A DNA stretch of 64,000 nt from Trichostrongylus colubriformis (GCA_963978905.1 OZ022261.1:7379992-7443991); one strand, 5' to 3'. Numbered from the stretch's first letter, positions 52,601 to 64,000 are shown. The notes: generated from the sequence alone by a model not told the origin. Numbers and translations are program-made.

Positions 52601-53505
52601 GAGTGATACATGCACTGCACAGGAAACAGAAGATTAGTTTGTCAGCTGACCTCCCCATCACCATCGACCGCGTACGCGTACATGTCCGCAACCACGACAG
52701 CTCCAATCATGATGAACAAAGTGTATGTATTACATACCAGTTTCAAAGCAAATGATGCCTCATCCGTAATTTCCGAGGGGTTAGTCCAGGTAGTAAGCGC
52801 GAGCCATGGTCCGAGTACCATGCGTGTGATAGCAACGCCTTTTACCACTTACTCATTTTTCGCGAAGTTTTTCGCATTTTAGGTTGTGAGGTATCCACTT
52901 GAGCAGAAATCACGTCGATATGGGGCCACGAAAAAATGTGAGAGGAACGTTTTACTTTAGGAGAGGCTCCTGCTTGCACTTCCCCTACACTTAGTTCTAA
53001 TCAGTTTTTCTTCGTTAGGCCGCTTTCATACTCAGCGGTGCTTACGGCAGGGCGCGACTGCATGTCTCTGCGTCTCTACCTGTTTCACTCTGCCTCGCAG
53101 TGTGAACGGAGCCACGCCCTGTCACCGGCATCACCGCAGAGTATGAAGGCGACATCACGACACGAATACCGATAGGCTAACATGTGGAAGCTGGTGAAAA
53201 CTGCTTGTGTGTTGGTATCTTAGTGGATAAGCGTAGCTCTTTAAATGATTAAGTGTGCTGTCAGGTACCGTAGAAGCCGACGTTTAGCCAACAAAGCGCA
53301 TCCAAGGTAAATCGCACAGCAGAAACTGTTTTCAAAACTATTGGGCCCTAAAGTTTACTAATTGTACCTGCACAAAGAAGACGCTGAAGAACGCAAGCCA
53401 TACAGCTATCCAGAAAAGCTTTCCGCGTTGATCTCTCGCATGAGGTATGCGGGGTAGGCCATGAGCGGTAGTGTTGTTCAAAAATCGTCGAACGGCCAAC
53501 AATGC
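49647..53505 (-). CDS. Second degenerin N-terminal/TM1 module (two exons), alternative 5' end or partial paralogue
   Basis: Exon 53505-53368 (46 codons, acceptor TTTTAG, donor CAG|GTACAA) reads FLNNTTAHGLPRI, which holds the DEG/ENaC gating His-Gly, and then the hydrophobic TM1 KLFWIAVWLAFFSVFFVQ. Exon 49700-49647 (18 codons, acceptor ATTTCAG, donor ACG|GTGAGT) continues AVILVTKYYHRHPIIVVT. Both are phase 0. No following extracellular-domain exon (FPA(I/V)T-C-N) was found between 49646 and 33086. The next compatible exon on this strand is 32654-32556 of the main degenerin gene, also phase 0, giving KYYHRHPIIVVT then [13 protein letters not shown]. The residue count from KY to FP is 17 with either module. 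The initiator exon upstream of 53505 was not identified. Confidence 0.75.
50005..50075 (-). pseudogene. tRNA-like sequence, probably degenerate
   Basis: It is 71 nt long with a 7-bp acceptor pairing (GCCTTCA with TGAGGGC), an A-box-like TGGTGTAATGGATTAGCA and a B-box-like GTTCAAGTCCC. The T stem and anticodon stem pair poorly, so it is more likely a tRNA pseudogene or SINE head than a working tRNA. Confidence 0.3.
50160..50520. repeat. Dispersed GC-rich repeat copy
   Basis: It has the same block order as 26740-26985 and 55010-55350. GGAATCGTCCACGGAAA at the left faces TTTTCGTGGACGATTCC at the right, and GGCCGGGTGGGCGGGGC faces GCCCCGCCCACCCGGCC, so this copy is a full foldback with both termini. 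Confidence 0.6.
52104..52560 (+). pseudogene. Mariner transposase N-terminal relic
   Basis: Across frames the order matches the N-terminal helix-turn-helix half of a mariner transposase: RINAAFG, TTIESTTGRWFGRFEDGGTS, then a decayed second domain ending RHVLSMGFRKVLS. The catalytic half is absent and frames are broken. No TIRs were recognised. Confidence 0.6.
53018..53154. mobile_element. Copy of the GGCCGC-ended foldback MITE family
   Basis: GGCCGCTTTCATACT at the left, preceded by TTA, faces AGTATGAAGGCGACA at the right. Internally GGCAGGGCGCGACTGC faces GAGCCACGCCCTGTC. The right flank has lost a clear TTA. Confidence 0.7.
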
Positions 53506-55009
53506 CTAAAACTTGAATGCATTACTTTACACAATTTGCACCAAAACACGAGCACAAAATACAGCATACAAGCAAAACATACAAACTCGCTTCACGTACG
53601 CGTGCGTGCGCTTCCCTCTCGTCCCGCTTCACATACACGACGCGAGCTTGTATGCTATTACGGCAGACTGGATAAAATAGGAATGCGGAATACTTGCCGT
53701 AGGTGGATTCACTGATGATCCTCGTTTGAAACTCATATCCAACTTGTCTGCAGGTATTCAGTGCTTCACGGAGTTACGAAAGTATTTGCGATATCGAGAA
53801 AGTAACTGTAAATGATGACCGGAAATGTCAAATCAATTTCATAAGGGGCAGTTTATACGACAAATTTGAGAACAGTTGTATGAATGAGATTTTTCGAAGA
53901 AATAGCGGAAGTATTGGAATTACTCAATTACGCTATACATGGGGGTCAGAGCTATTCGAGCTGCAGGGAAGTGAAGCGAAAACAGACCGAGAGCAACATA
54001 GGCCTAATACGTCGAGTGGTTCTAGTAAACGATACCACTTCGAAATGAGATGTGCTGGTTGTGCGGCTCGAGTAGAAACGACTACAAAGCTGATGAAAAG
54101 TAATCGGACTCAGAGCGACACTCCGAGAAGACCTTAGGTCTAGGAAAGCTCAGCAGGGGTTGAGTGCGATTATCTACACTACTTCGTGTTCACTTCAAAG
54201 CATCACGCCACAAATTGCGCCATTTCCTTCCGGATCCGCAATAATTACTACCTCGCACTACAAGTCAACAGGGCTTTAAAATCTGATGAACACCATAATC
54301 CACTTGAGCTCCCTGATGAAAAGCTGATGAGTTTTTCTGTGGTATCGGTCTTGGCCTGCTTTTCTTCAAAAGGCTTATGATTCAGCTGCGGAAGTCATAC
54401 TCGTCCACCTGTGATTGATACGCTCGAGGACACCAATTTTCACTGATGCGAGGATGCATATTACCCTGCCTAATTGGTTTTGTCTGGTTCCTAATGAGAT
54501 ACGGGCCAAGTGGCACCAAACGTTTGAAAGAAGCATATTCGTGGAAACTGCTATAACAGCGTCAGCTTTGGAGTAATTTGCCTTATTTAACTCAGAATAA
54601 CTGATTTTTGGAGGAGTGCGAGCTGTGATAGGGAGAGTAACATGCCACTCTACGAGTACACTTTCAGGGATGACAGAGCTCGATGGCAAGAACGTGAAGG
54701 GAAAACATCTAGAAGATATGGTTAGTAATCGCTTCGACCTAGTTCAGGCTCCTCTGAGACACGCAGACAGTGGGTTGCTCTCCTACCTTTCCATCGAGGG
54801 AATAGATATGACGTGAAATTCCAATCTCGTCGATCTCTTACTTATTTACATCGCCCTACTGAACACAGTATATGAAGAAATGCGAAGAGAGCCGAAAAAG
54901 TTGCTTTATCCGAAAATAGAAGTTGGAAAACTGGGAGAAGAGCAACTCGGTTGAATTCCCACCACGTTTTCCCAATACATTCACTTAGCCGTCAACAGCC
55001 ACAGCGCAG

Positions 55010-55350
55010 TTCAAATTTCTCGCCGAATTTTGATTTGTTGTTTGCTCTGCGTCTCTGACCGCGTGCCCCACCTCCTCAGCTGTCTAGCGTCCAAACTGGA
55101 ACGCCCCACCTCGTCGTCCACCACTTTGGGGAGCTCTATCTCCATTGGATTCTCGTATATGCGTCTGGAACTTTGCATGCGGTCTTTAGTAAGCAAATAT
55201 AGCTATAAATAAATAAATGTATAATAAATCAATAAATAATAATAAATATATAATAATAAATAAATATAATAAATAAACAATAATATAGCAAATATGACTA
55301 TAAATATGTGTATGACAAAAGAACCCAATTTCCGTGGATGATTCCTTTGA
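55010..55350. repeat. Dispersed GC-rich repeat copy with an internal AATA microsatellite
   Basis: Blocks AATTCTCGCCGAATTTTGA, TTTGCATGCGGTCTTTAGTA and TTTCCGTGGATGATTCCTTT match the family at 26740 and 50160. A run of AATAAATA/ATAATA (about 55207-55290) interrupts the right part. Confidence 0.5.
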
Positions 55351-56903
55351 GTTGCACAGCTTACGGATGGACATGCGGTACACTTTCGGTCGTCATCACA
55401 GGGATCCGAATGCGTGTTCTCAGAAAAGGTGGGAACTTTTATTGCACCTTCTTCAACCACCCTCCCCCTCCCAAAGTGGGCGCAATAGGCAGTACAGCTA
55501 CAGCCACCAATGAGAAGTCCTTCACATACAGCAGTCGTGTGTTAATAAACATGCTATACACTGTAACGTTTGTATGTGGTACCAAATACTGAATAGACGA
55601 ACGATAAAAAACCGCCATGCCCCCGTCGTCTGGAACAGCTTTTTGCTTGTTATCGTAGAGTTGTAAGCATTTATGTTGTTTTTTCGATCTATCTTAACTT
55701 TTTAATGGCATTTTTATGACCAACATCTATTTACGGCTACGAACTGTTACTACATTTAGACTATTTGAATTTTTGTCAACTTATTTTACCCCCATCGTCT
55801 CAAAATATCATTCGCTCACTTTTATAGAGCCTTCGTAAACTTCGTAGGCCATCCTTTATACATGGTCATGAAGCTTGAAAAATGGCAGGGCGACTTGCAA
55901 ACCATCTCATGGTGCTTCTTTATAACAATGGTTTTACACATTTTGCGGACGAAAAGATTGCCGCTGCCATGATTGTCTGGCCTTAAAATTTTAATATATT
56001 TTGAAACAAGGAACTGCCTGTAGAAAGTGCATTTTTATATCGGGGAATTAATCTCTAGCCGTTAGTTATTGAATGAGTTATAAAAATTCAAATAGATTGC
56101 AAAGCTCTTCTGTGAAGTCCCTCAGATCAGAAGGCCCATCATTTCACCTTTTCACGGAGTTATTCCTCTTATTCGCAACTGTATCCCACCTACATCTAAG
56201 GCCGCGACGGTGACTAATGTGGGAAACAGCGAGCAAAAACAAGTCGCGTCTTGACGAAATGACGAACACTACGTACTGAGTTTTGGAAGATACTACAATT
56301 ATGTCTAATGATGCATAAAAATATATATAATGTGTGTGATGTATTAGAAAATTCCTAACGATGGTCAAAACCATTCAAATCTATGTGTCAGTCCCTATTA
56401 TGCAGCGGTGCGGGTAAATATGAATAAAAGTAAGAGCTTACTAGTGAACAGTACCTTCCAATATTCTTGTTACTCCGAGAAAAGTCAATTTGGAACTTCA
56501 ATTCCGATTTGATCTGACATTTTTGGCTTCAGCGATATATAAATGCATATAGAGATTCTCTATACGCTTTCGAGGCTGCTGCAAGTCATGAGTACATTCT
56601 CAAAAACTTTTTCTTTTGAAAAAGTGGAACTTGTTAATTGATCAGTCCTTGTAGAATTATAGATCTCTCTATAGAAACAAGGTTTCTGTATTGATGTAGT
56701 TGCGTAGCGCTTTATAATCTTGCTACGCTAAAATTATTGCTGTTGAGGCAAGTGGTCTCTAGCAGATCATGCAAAAAAGCTTCCTTGTAAATGTCATCTA
56801 AAGGCCTTCTTTGCTCACTCGGTTACGGAATGTGTTGATCCTCAGCTGAATTCTAACTGAAAATCGCTTTGGTACAGGCCTCGTTGGTTTATACGAAATT
56901 CCA

Positions 56904-57749
56904 GGTTGTACCAAAAGTTTTGTAGATTTTTCCAAGTACATCAGTAGCTTTTTTCACTTTGAAACAGATTTGTGAAATTTGGTAGATTATTCTCTAAGCT
57001 TTCTAGCAAAATTCATATTGACCCGCTACAGTGCCCGTAGTCGATACCCACACACGCACACGAGCTGTCACCTACTGTGAGTGGTATCGCGGCACCGAAA
57101 AAATGGAAGTTTGAGACTCCATCAACGCTGCATGGGCAAGGGAAGCGTGAGCTACGACACCGTGCACCGCTGGCTCGTCAGCTGCAGCAACGGCGAGATC
57201 GACATGGAAGGCAAACCACGCTCGGGACGGTGCTACTTCTGACGTCGAAGGAATGATTTTCCGTGAGGTGCTGGTACGAGGCGAGACAGTCACCGCTGCC
57301 GTATACAACCGCCAGCTTCAGCAGCTCACCATCGCTGTCCAAGAAAAGCAGCGGAGAAGGAGCGCGGTTGCCCTCCTTCCTGACGACGCCCGCTCCCACG
57401 TCGTGAAGACAACCCAGGCCAAGCTTCAGGAGGTCGGCCGGGATGTCCTGCTCCATCCGCCATACTCTCCAGACATTGCCTCTTCTGACTATCACCTTTC
57501 TCACCCTCTGAAATCTTTCCTGGCCACGAGAAAATGCGTTGATTATGCCTTGCTTGCAAAGGCGATCGCTAACTTTACCGACTCTCGGAATCCAGAGTTC
57601 TGGGAGGAGGGAATCAACTTTCTACCTCGAGATGGCAGAGTAGTGTCGTAACAATGATGATAGGTTGTCGCCTAATTGTTGTTTGTTGGAAGAAATAGTA
57701 TTAAAAAGTGATGATCGGAGAAAAATCCTGCAATATTTTTGGAACAACT
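56904..57749 (+). mobile_element. Internally deleted mariner, same subfamily as 7945-8820
   Basis: The ends GGTTGTACCAAAAGTTTTG and CAATATTTTTGGAACAACT are imperfect inverted repeats. About 846 bp long. Target duplication is no longer clear. The transposase relic is on the plus strand. Confidence 0.8.
57065..57651 (+). pseudogene. Mariner transposase relic
   Basis: The frame from 57253 reads AVALLPDDARSHVVKTTQAK, LLHPPYSPDIASSDYHLSHP (third catalytic Asp present) and NPEFWEEGINFLP. The upstream part ([16 protein letters not shown] in another frame) shows the N-terminal half is frameshifted and shortened. Inactive. Confidence 0.8.
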
Positions 57750-57952
57750 TAATTTATAGTGTAAGTCGTAGATCGACGCGATCATAAAGAATCTACTTAC
57801 AAAGACAAGTTAGGACAAGACTAGAAAAGTCGACTGAAAGGATTTTTGACCTAACAATGCCCAGGCTCTCATGCTTCCATAACCAGATGAACTTTCATGT
57901 TGAATGCTACAAGGAATCCTGAAGGCGATAATTGCACTTTACAATACTCACG

Positions 57953-58077
57953 TCTGCAGGTTGAGTCGTGAAGATCTCTCGCCTTGATTGAGTGCAATGA
58001 TTAACGAGCCATCTTGAGTAAAGTGCTTAGTCCACAGCAGTGTTGCCTTAATTTCATATACAGTGGAAGGCAGTGAC
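57953..58077 (-). CDS. Possible coding exon of an unknown minus-strand gene
   Basis: The exon lies between an acceptor GTTACAG (58078-58080 side) and a canonical donor C|GTGAGT at 57952. The open frame (41 codons plus 1 base at each end) reads SLPSTVYEIKATLLWTKHFT, then QDGSLIIALNQGERSSRLN. It does not resemble the degenerin N-terminus and its phase (ends phase 1) does not fit the exon at 53505. Partner exons were not found. Confidence 0.4.
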
Positions 58078-58306
58078 CTGTAACTGTGTTGTACTAGTAG
58101 CAAACACAAGTACATAATTATATGTTTACCTGCCTACCCTCGTATAACCCTGAAGTGTATTACCAAATAAACTCGGCTTCAAAGGAGAGCAAGCAATATG
58201 AATCGGTTAGTTGAAAAATAACATCTTCCAACTCATAGTTCTGGAATAGGATTTCTATCATTTTTGAGATTCCATTCTACTACGCGTAGTTGTCTAAAAA
58301 CCAAAG

Positions 58307-59324
58307 TTGACTGGACATTCCATAGGTAATCTCGCTTTGTTCAAACAAAAATTTCTCCAAAAAAATTACAGCTTTGTGCAGCAAGTCATTAAATGTTCGA
58401 AAGAGATTTTTCTGCTCTACAAAATGGTAAGCTCAGTTTCTCTGTCGGTCATAGTAGGGCCGATTACCAGGGTGGCGAAGGGGTAGGTGTAGCCGACCAA
58501 AATTGAGCAAACCGGCAATTATTCAGAGCATTATTTTTTACTCCTAAAAGTCAACCAATTATGTGTCTCGTACTTAGCCCTGAACTCTTCTGCAATTTTC
58601 GCCAACTGGGTGAACGAGAAGTCGCGTCGTTCATTTTCCAAATTTGGTTTTTCCGCCACAACCCAGTGACTTCTGACAATTTCGTTAAATCAGAGTAAAA
58701 AATTTTTTTAACCGGACCGCTAGAAGAGTGGTGAAATGACAAGAAGAGGTAGTGAGTAGGAATGGGGAAATGTCATAGGGCAGAATACGTAACTTCCTAA
58801 TGAAAAAATAGATTGCGAAAAAAATGCCAATTGGGCCAGCATTACGTATTAACAAAATTCAATCTGAACCACAGTCAAAACCGAAATGAAACATGTTCTT
58901 GATAGAGCAAAAAAATCCTTCCAGTTGCTTCATAAAACAACACTGAGCAAGGAGTTTGAAAAAATAATTCTATTTTGAATAAACGTGAGTGCCTTCGCAA
59001 AAAGGATCTCAGGAATAGAAAGGCGCAATTTCTTTATCGAGCTATTGGGACTTGCAGAAGGTATCGGGGCCGAGTACGCACATGATCGGGTGGCTTCCCA
59101 GAGCGAAATATAGTGTTTTAGTTAATTGCGGGTCTGGTCTATTTCTGTCGGTACCTACCTCGCCAGCCTGAGTATCGGCCCCAATCCAACATACTCAAAA
59201 ACTGAACAGCCCTCTTCGTAGAGCAGGATAATCTTTCCCGAATATACGACCTGCTGCACAAACTTGTAACTTTAAAAAAAATCGCCTTTGAAAAAAAAGC
59301 GACATTACACATGGGGTGACTCAA
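58307..59324. mobile_element. TTGGGTCATTCC long-TIR family, copy 3
   Basis: It is co-linear with 12236-13271: CATTCCATAGGTAATCTCGC at the left, CTGCTCTACAAAATGG, GCGAAGGGGTAGGTGTAGCC, CCTAGTGACTTC-like middle, ACCTACCTCGCCAGCC, and the terminal GACATTACACATGGGGTGAC at the right. Terminal TTG/CAA is preserved; TA flanks are not clear. Confidence 0.75.
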
Positions 59325-59761
59325 CATAAAAAAAACAAAAGTAAGCTACGAATGGAGTCGATAATTGGGCAAAATTCGAGTGTCGTAAACAACTCACTTT
59401 CACCACCGAAGATCCCCAACTAATCGATGATGACCTGCAGATCTGATGAAAATATGCGATTCTTTTTATGACATTTTCCACTCATCACCTGTGTTAACTG
59501 AATGCAGTTGCCGTAGATAATATAACAATTGTTCGGTCATGAACGTCCGTCAAAGCTGCTCACTGGTGTAAGCCATTAAAAGACCCCCACTGCATGTCAT
59601 TGCTGCGACATAGATCATCTAGCAGATTGGTCACTCAGTTAATGTGTCGAAAAAATAGAGATTTCACATTTCCGAAAACTGGTTAAAATAAAGATTGTTC
59701 ATATTTAATGTTAGAGGACGATGATTCCCATCAGAATACGTCACAAACACGATTTTTTCAG

Positions 59762-60498
59762 GTGCAGCAGGCTTATAGGTGTACGTAAGCCAATTCAGTC
59801 ATCGTTTACTTTGCTGCTTGAACTGATTTTGTTCCTTTCGGAAGATTTTGCACAATGAGGCTCGTATGTTTTTTAATCAATAGTTTTTAGGGAAGTTTCA
59901 AATCAACCCTTGGAATCGAACCCACTTAGTCCACCCGCCATCATTTTGAGGTTACTGAATTAATTGTATTTGATTCTCTGAATGATGGAACGTTTGGCCT
60001 AGTTTAGTCCTTTTCTGATATACTCCACGCACTTTTCTGATATTTTCTTAACCAATTATTCCATTACCCTCTTCAGAATTCTAACTTTGGTTTTTCTAGA
60101 AAACCCTTTTTAGGATGCCAACCATTGTGCGATAATCAGCGAAAATTTTTGAAAGATGAAGTGATCGCAGTCGTTCTAGCAAAAGGTGCGAAATTTGTCG
60201 TTCGATCCCATTACAAGTTGTACCCCTAGCTACACAGCGTAGGATCCCTTTCCCTTTTTTTGTCCGAAGTGCGACCTCCTCTTGAGGATTCCTGAACCCA
60301 TGCTCGACTGCTTATCGCGGTCGATTTACTTCGGATTGAAAAAATTACGAAGGGGAGTGAAAAGGGTCATCTTTGCTACTGATGGTCGCGTTTGGTATCT
60401 ATGAAAATGCTAAGTTATTGCTCATCATTATTTTTGCAGTGGGAGGGGAACTGTATGGGAAGAACCGTAGTGTGAGGAGACTTACTGATGACTGGTGA
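59762..60498 (+). CDS. 3' exons of an unknown plus-strand gene
   Basis: Three exons join in phase: 59762-59784 (after TTTTTTCAG, donor AC|GTAAGC), 60100-60185 (after TTTTTCTAG, donor AAAG|GTGCGA) and 60440-60498 (after TTTTTGCAG, to TGA). The peptide ends VQQAYRCTKPFLGCQPLC, DNQRKFLKDEVIAVVLAK and VGGELYGKNRSVRRLTDDW. The acceptors are strong and the phase chain (2, 1) closes without gaps. Upstream exons and the start were not identified. No domain is recognised; the three closely spaced Cys suggest a small disulfide or metal-binding piece. Confidence 0.45.
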
Positions 60499-60566
60499 TT
60501 CACTAAATGTTTCAATTGACTACCATGAGAATTCCACCCGCACATGTTGTCCTAACGGACATGCAG

Positions 60567-60720
60567 GGGGTGTGTGCCGTTATGACAAAAAATCCGCGGC
60601 GTCCAGCGTGCGACGTGATGGTGCTAGCCGTGCCCGCCGTACTGGATGCGTCTCGAAGCGATGATGGTGCTCTACGCTTATTCTAGACGTAATCGCTTCA
60701 GGACTCAGTAAGTATGACCC
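60567..60720. repeat. Fragment of the Mutator-like repeat
   Basis: The left end GGGGGTGTGTGCCGTTATGAC and inner AATCGCTTCAGGACTCA match the terminal and inner blocks of 42767-43003. The right terminus is absent. Confidence 0.5.
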
Positions 60721-61139
60721 CCTATCCCACACCATCTAGTTGCTGCCAAACGCGGCCACTCTAATTTTCTGTTCTAATGGCCACACCCACATGCAGGCAG
60801 CATTTGTGAAAAGAGGTGTTGGTTTGCACATTCACAATGATGAAGTATGACGTCATTGAATGATTTCAAGCGAAATCTCTCATTGGCCATAGAGAGAAAC
60901 ATGGTGAACCCTCATAATTGTGTATGAAACTGAAAGAGTTTACTGGAATCTATCTCCTTTAGTATGGCCTCTGCAGTGGCGAATTTTGGCTCATAACAAT
61001 GATCATATTATGTTTGTGTATTAATTTTCTGATCTGATGTCACTGCCAAACTTGCTTCTATTTTTAACACTTGTTTCTTTTCATTTGTGTTCACCACATG
61101 CAATAAACGTTACGAAATCAGCACGTTAAAATGAGCATG

Positions 61140-61530
61140 AGACGGGGCACGACTGTATAGTCTCAGCAACGAAGACCCGAGAGCACGGTACACCGAGCGT
61201 CGGGGTTACCTCGACAGGGGAGTCGTATTTGGACGGATAGGTGGCTGGGGGGTCGTACTTGCAGAGGTCGAGAAGCACTAAAATCTAAACATTGAATAAG
61301 GATCAGAAGCAAAGGGTATTTCATCGCAAATTCGTGAATCAATATGTAAAATAAATATCTTTGCCTCAAAAAAGGATATATAGCAATATAACACATTGCA
61401 ACTATGCAATCCAGCAACTGTTACTGGTATTGTAGAGGTAAAAAACGGGGGGGGTCTTGTCGCTGTAGAGGGGGGGGGGGGGTAGCGTATCGAAGCGGCT
61501 ATTTTCCTCGACACCTGGAAGTGGCGTGCC
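61140..61530 (+). repeat. G-rich dispersed repeat, copy B
   Basis: It is co-linear with 29040-29440 through GGGAGTCGTATTTGGACGGA, GTACTTGCAGAGGTCGAG, AAAATAAATATCTTTGCCTC, GCAACTGTTACTGGTATTG, two G runs and GGCTATTTTCCTCGACACCT. Confidence 0.65.
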
Positions 61531-64000
61531 CGAAAGCGGTCATGCAGACGGTTCCAATACAAACGAAATTACGGAATAGCAGCAACACGTGCTGAGAAGA
61601 TCCGATAAGAAAGGCCCCGAAACTCCTTCCGCCAAGCTACTGCCATATCACCAGGAGCCTCAAAGAAGTTTTGGAAAAGCGTCATCAAAGCAACCTCAGA
61701 AGAATTTTATAACAGGAAAACATGGCCATATCGGACACCAGCGGGGAATCCGTGATAACGCGGGACTATTAGAGAAAAGGAGAAGATTCCCAATTTATAT
61801 TAGCTTTTGGACTCACAAATAGTAAAAATTCCCGTGCCCTTAAACTTGCACTCCAGTGTTTCACTTGGGTTACCATGAGACACCTTCATTTTAATCATTC
61901 AGTTGTTGTTGAGTGATAAATTTCTTTCGCTCGTCTTGGAATTAGGTTGATGAGGGTCGGAGAGCGCGAGAGGTGCAGTATCGCACGCGCTGCCGCCTTT
62001 GTCGCTTTGTCGTGATTTATACGGCAAGTATGGCCGAATCAAACGAAATCATTCAATTCGCCTTTCAACTTACCGCACGGTGTGTGGCCGGTCTGTTAAG
62101 TGAGAGGTGACTCACGTACGAATCTCACCCCTCACGTTTCCATGCCATGGTCACTCAAACTTCATCACCACTCAAATTTGCTCTTATACTGAGCCTAGAT
62201 GAAGATGGATTCAACTCCATTATGAAAATATATTCAAGTACAATATTGTAGTGGCAAATGTTTATTGTATTATATTTTGGGCCGAAACCGAAAAAGTGGA
62301 GGTATGGGTGTCCTCAAAAGATTACAACAGCCCACTTTGTCTCGAAGACCTCAGTGCCATTGATAGCCAGATCGCTCTGCTCGTATGCTATGTCCAAACA
62401 AATTCAGCTACAAATCTACCTACTTTACGGCTACTTACGTCTTCTATGGCCGAAATTCAATTTTTCCAATTATGTTGACTTCAGAATTAATTATTTGACA
62501 TAAACCGGCCGTTTTGGTAACCGGACGAGCTGCTGCGCTACCACTCCACTTGCAAGGATCTTCTCCACAAATCTGGACAAAGCCTGAACTCATCGTATCT
62601 TCTCTTCACTCTACTTCCGTTACTACCATGATCTCAGAGATTTATTTTATTTCATTGTTTTTATTCTGTTATAGCCTGTGTTTTCCGAGTTTGACTTTGA
62701 ATTGCTATTTACTCTGACTATTGTTTTTTTGAAGGATATCCAGATTAACTCCTATCTGCAAGATATATCATGGCAGCGCGTCTGGGGACGCGAAGTAAAT
62801 AAGTAAATAAATAAATAAATAAATCCTTCAAATGCTCTCAGAATGACATGACTGATTAAAGCCTCAGAGAGTCAACACCTTCTGAAAAATCAGACACTTC
62901 ATACTTGTGTTGAAATCCGCGAAATTGACCACGACTAAAACTATGCATAAACCCAGCAAGAGGGAGACGGACGCAGATTTCAATTTGGTAGTAGCTATGC
63001 CTTCACAAAGCTCACTTTGGTCTAGTGAATCTCCCTACTGAGCTCTTATCCGCCCGTTTTTGAGGACATCAATCCAAAACAAGAAGCTTTCAAAAATCAA
63101 TGAAAGAAAAATACGAAATAAAAGAAGCAGAAGCAGGAAAGGCGCTGTCTGTCTATCGTAGATTGCTTGCCTAAACAGTGTGTCTCAGTGGCCACGCGGT
63201 ATTGCTGGTAAATGATATTGTTAAACTTGTTGGTACCTTCCTGTATGAGAACACGGTGAACTATGTATTTATTAACCGACCAAATATATGAGTTTGAGCA
63301 CTAACGGAAGTTCTAATAATCGCCCGTAGAGTACTGATAGTGATGATAGACGGAAAGAAGCGCTGAGTAGTGCCAACGATTGCTCTGGAAATTGCTGGGT
63401 TGATGGTGGTTACCAGAGCGGGGATAAATGAGCTTCCAGTATCGTTAGGAAAGAAACAGTAGTATCGTTTGGAAGCGCTCCTTCTGGACCAAGACCGAGT
63501 CCAAGTTGTTCCTCGCCATGCTTATACGATCAACTTACCGGGGCTCGCTCCTCGTACTAGGGCGCTAGAGAAGTGGCAATATTTTCAGATGCTCACCAGA
63601 TCAGCCTGAAAATGAGAGAATTTCTCCCTTTTCGTAAGCGATACTGTATATTATATACATATCTAATGTATAGTAAATGTGTTCCAACCATATATGTATG
63701 CAAGGTAGCGATTTCGCCACACTCTCATCTTGAGTAGTCATCTCTGGTGTTTCCTATAAATCGCATATTCAGAAGAGTTAGCTTTTTTGCTGGACAGTTC
63801 CGTGCATGAGCCTGCTTCAAGTTTTTGCTTTTCATCAGTCGCATTTCAAAACACACCGAATCCCAAATCCAATTGAATGGACGAAAATCGGAATCTCAGT
63901 TGACGTAAACTGCACACGTCTGGTGCCACGAGAAAGGTGGGTTTAGATCATAGGAATTCTACGACTGGTTTTTGATGACGTGTAAAAACTGTTCTTGAAA
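61531..64000. other. No supported gene; AAAT microsatellite at about 62795-62823
   Basis: Open frames of 60-80 codons occur (for example 61589-61822 and 62251-62503 plus) with no recognisable motif or splice pattern. A run of AAATAAATAAAT sits at about 62795-62823. Nothing else is called. Confidence 0.4.

Noticed and set aside
52642..52848. Minus-strand open frame with a hydrophobic stretch (TLFIMIGAVVVADMYAYAV)
   Set aside because: The opposite strand is equally open, no good splice sites flank it, and it adjoins a mariner relic.
54375..54689. 104-codon minus-strand open frame
   Set aside because: No motif or splice context; overlapping open frames on the other strand.
59397..59436. Possible 37-nt minus-strand microexon (SSSISWGSSVVK)
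   Set aside because: Too short and not linked in phase to any other exon.
59915..59945. B-box-like GGTTCGATTCC on the minus strand
   Set aside because: No matching A box or acceptor stem at tRNA spacing.
1..64000. CRISPR arrays, rRNA genes, bacterial operons
   Set aside because: No regularly spaced direct repeats, rRNA sequence or prokaryotic gene organisation seen.

Overview
The window looks like intron- and transposon-rich chromosomal DNA of a nematode, most likely a strongylid (hookworm-type) worm. The evidence is short introns with TTTTCAG-type acceptors next to multi-kilobase ones, a probable trans-splice acceptor directly at an ATG, a degenerin of the MEC-4/DEG-1/UNC-8 type, and dense Tc1/mariner, Harbinger-like, hAT-like, Mutator-like and RTE-like repeats. 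The species assignment is inference; nothing bacterial is present.

Two genes can be reconstructed exon by exon with consistent reading phase. (1) Plus strand, 2657-4706: a ten-exon gene for the sister-chromatid cohesion protein DCC1 (DSCC1), 428 residues. (2) Minus strand, 33085-5444: a 17-exon DEG/ENaC sodium-channel subunit, about 714 residues, whose last exon converges on DSCC1 with about 740 bp between them. Its introns hold most of the repeats. About 16-20 kb further upstream on the same strand are two more degenerin exons (53505-53368 and 49700-49647). They encode a second N-terminus and first membrane segment. They end in the same phase as the canonical first coding exon, and if joined to exon 2 they give exactly the same spacing to the extracellular domain. 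The most interesting reading is one channel gene with two alternative N-terminal/TM1 modules, as in vertebrate ASIC genes; a partial paralogue is the main alternative.

Several shorter exon chains have open frames and plausible splice sites but no family I recognise: 866-973 (-), 37919-38146 (+), 38837-39169 (-), 40832-41178 (+), 57953-58077 (-) and 59762-60498 (+). They are given with low to moderate confidence.

The rest is mobile DNA. There are three internally deleted mariner copies with TIRs (7945-8820, 29949-30795, 56904-57749) and mariner-derived or TA-flanked non-autonomous elements (14797-15463, 27524-27924, 28292-28823). There is a TA-inserting long-TIR family (12236-13271, 39790-40345, 58307-59324) and a foldback family starting GGCCGC with TAA/TTA duplications (seven copies). 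There are also a hAT-like MITE with an 8-bp duplication, a Mutator-like MITE with a 9-bp duplication, an RTE reverse-transcriptase relic and a SINE-like repeat. Two nested insertions can be dated relative to their host repeats because unoccupied copies are also in the window. From about 62.8 kb to the end I see no supported gene.
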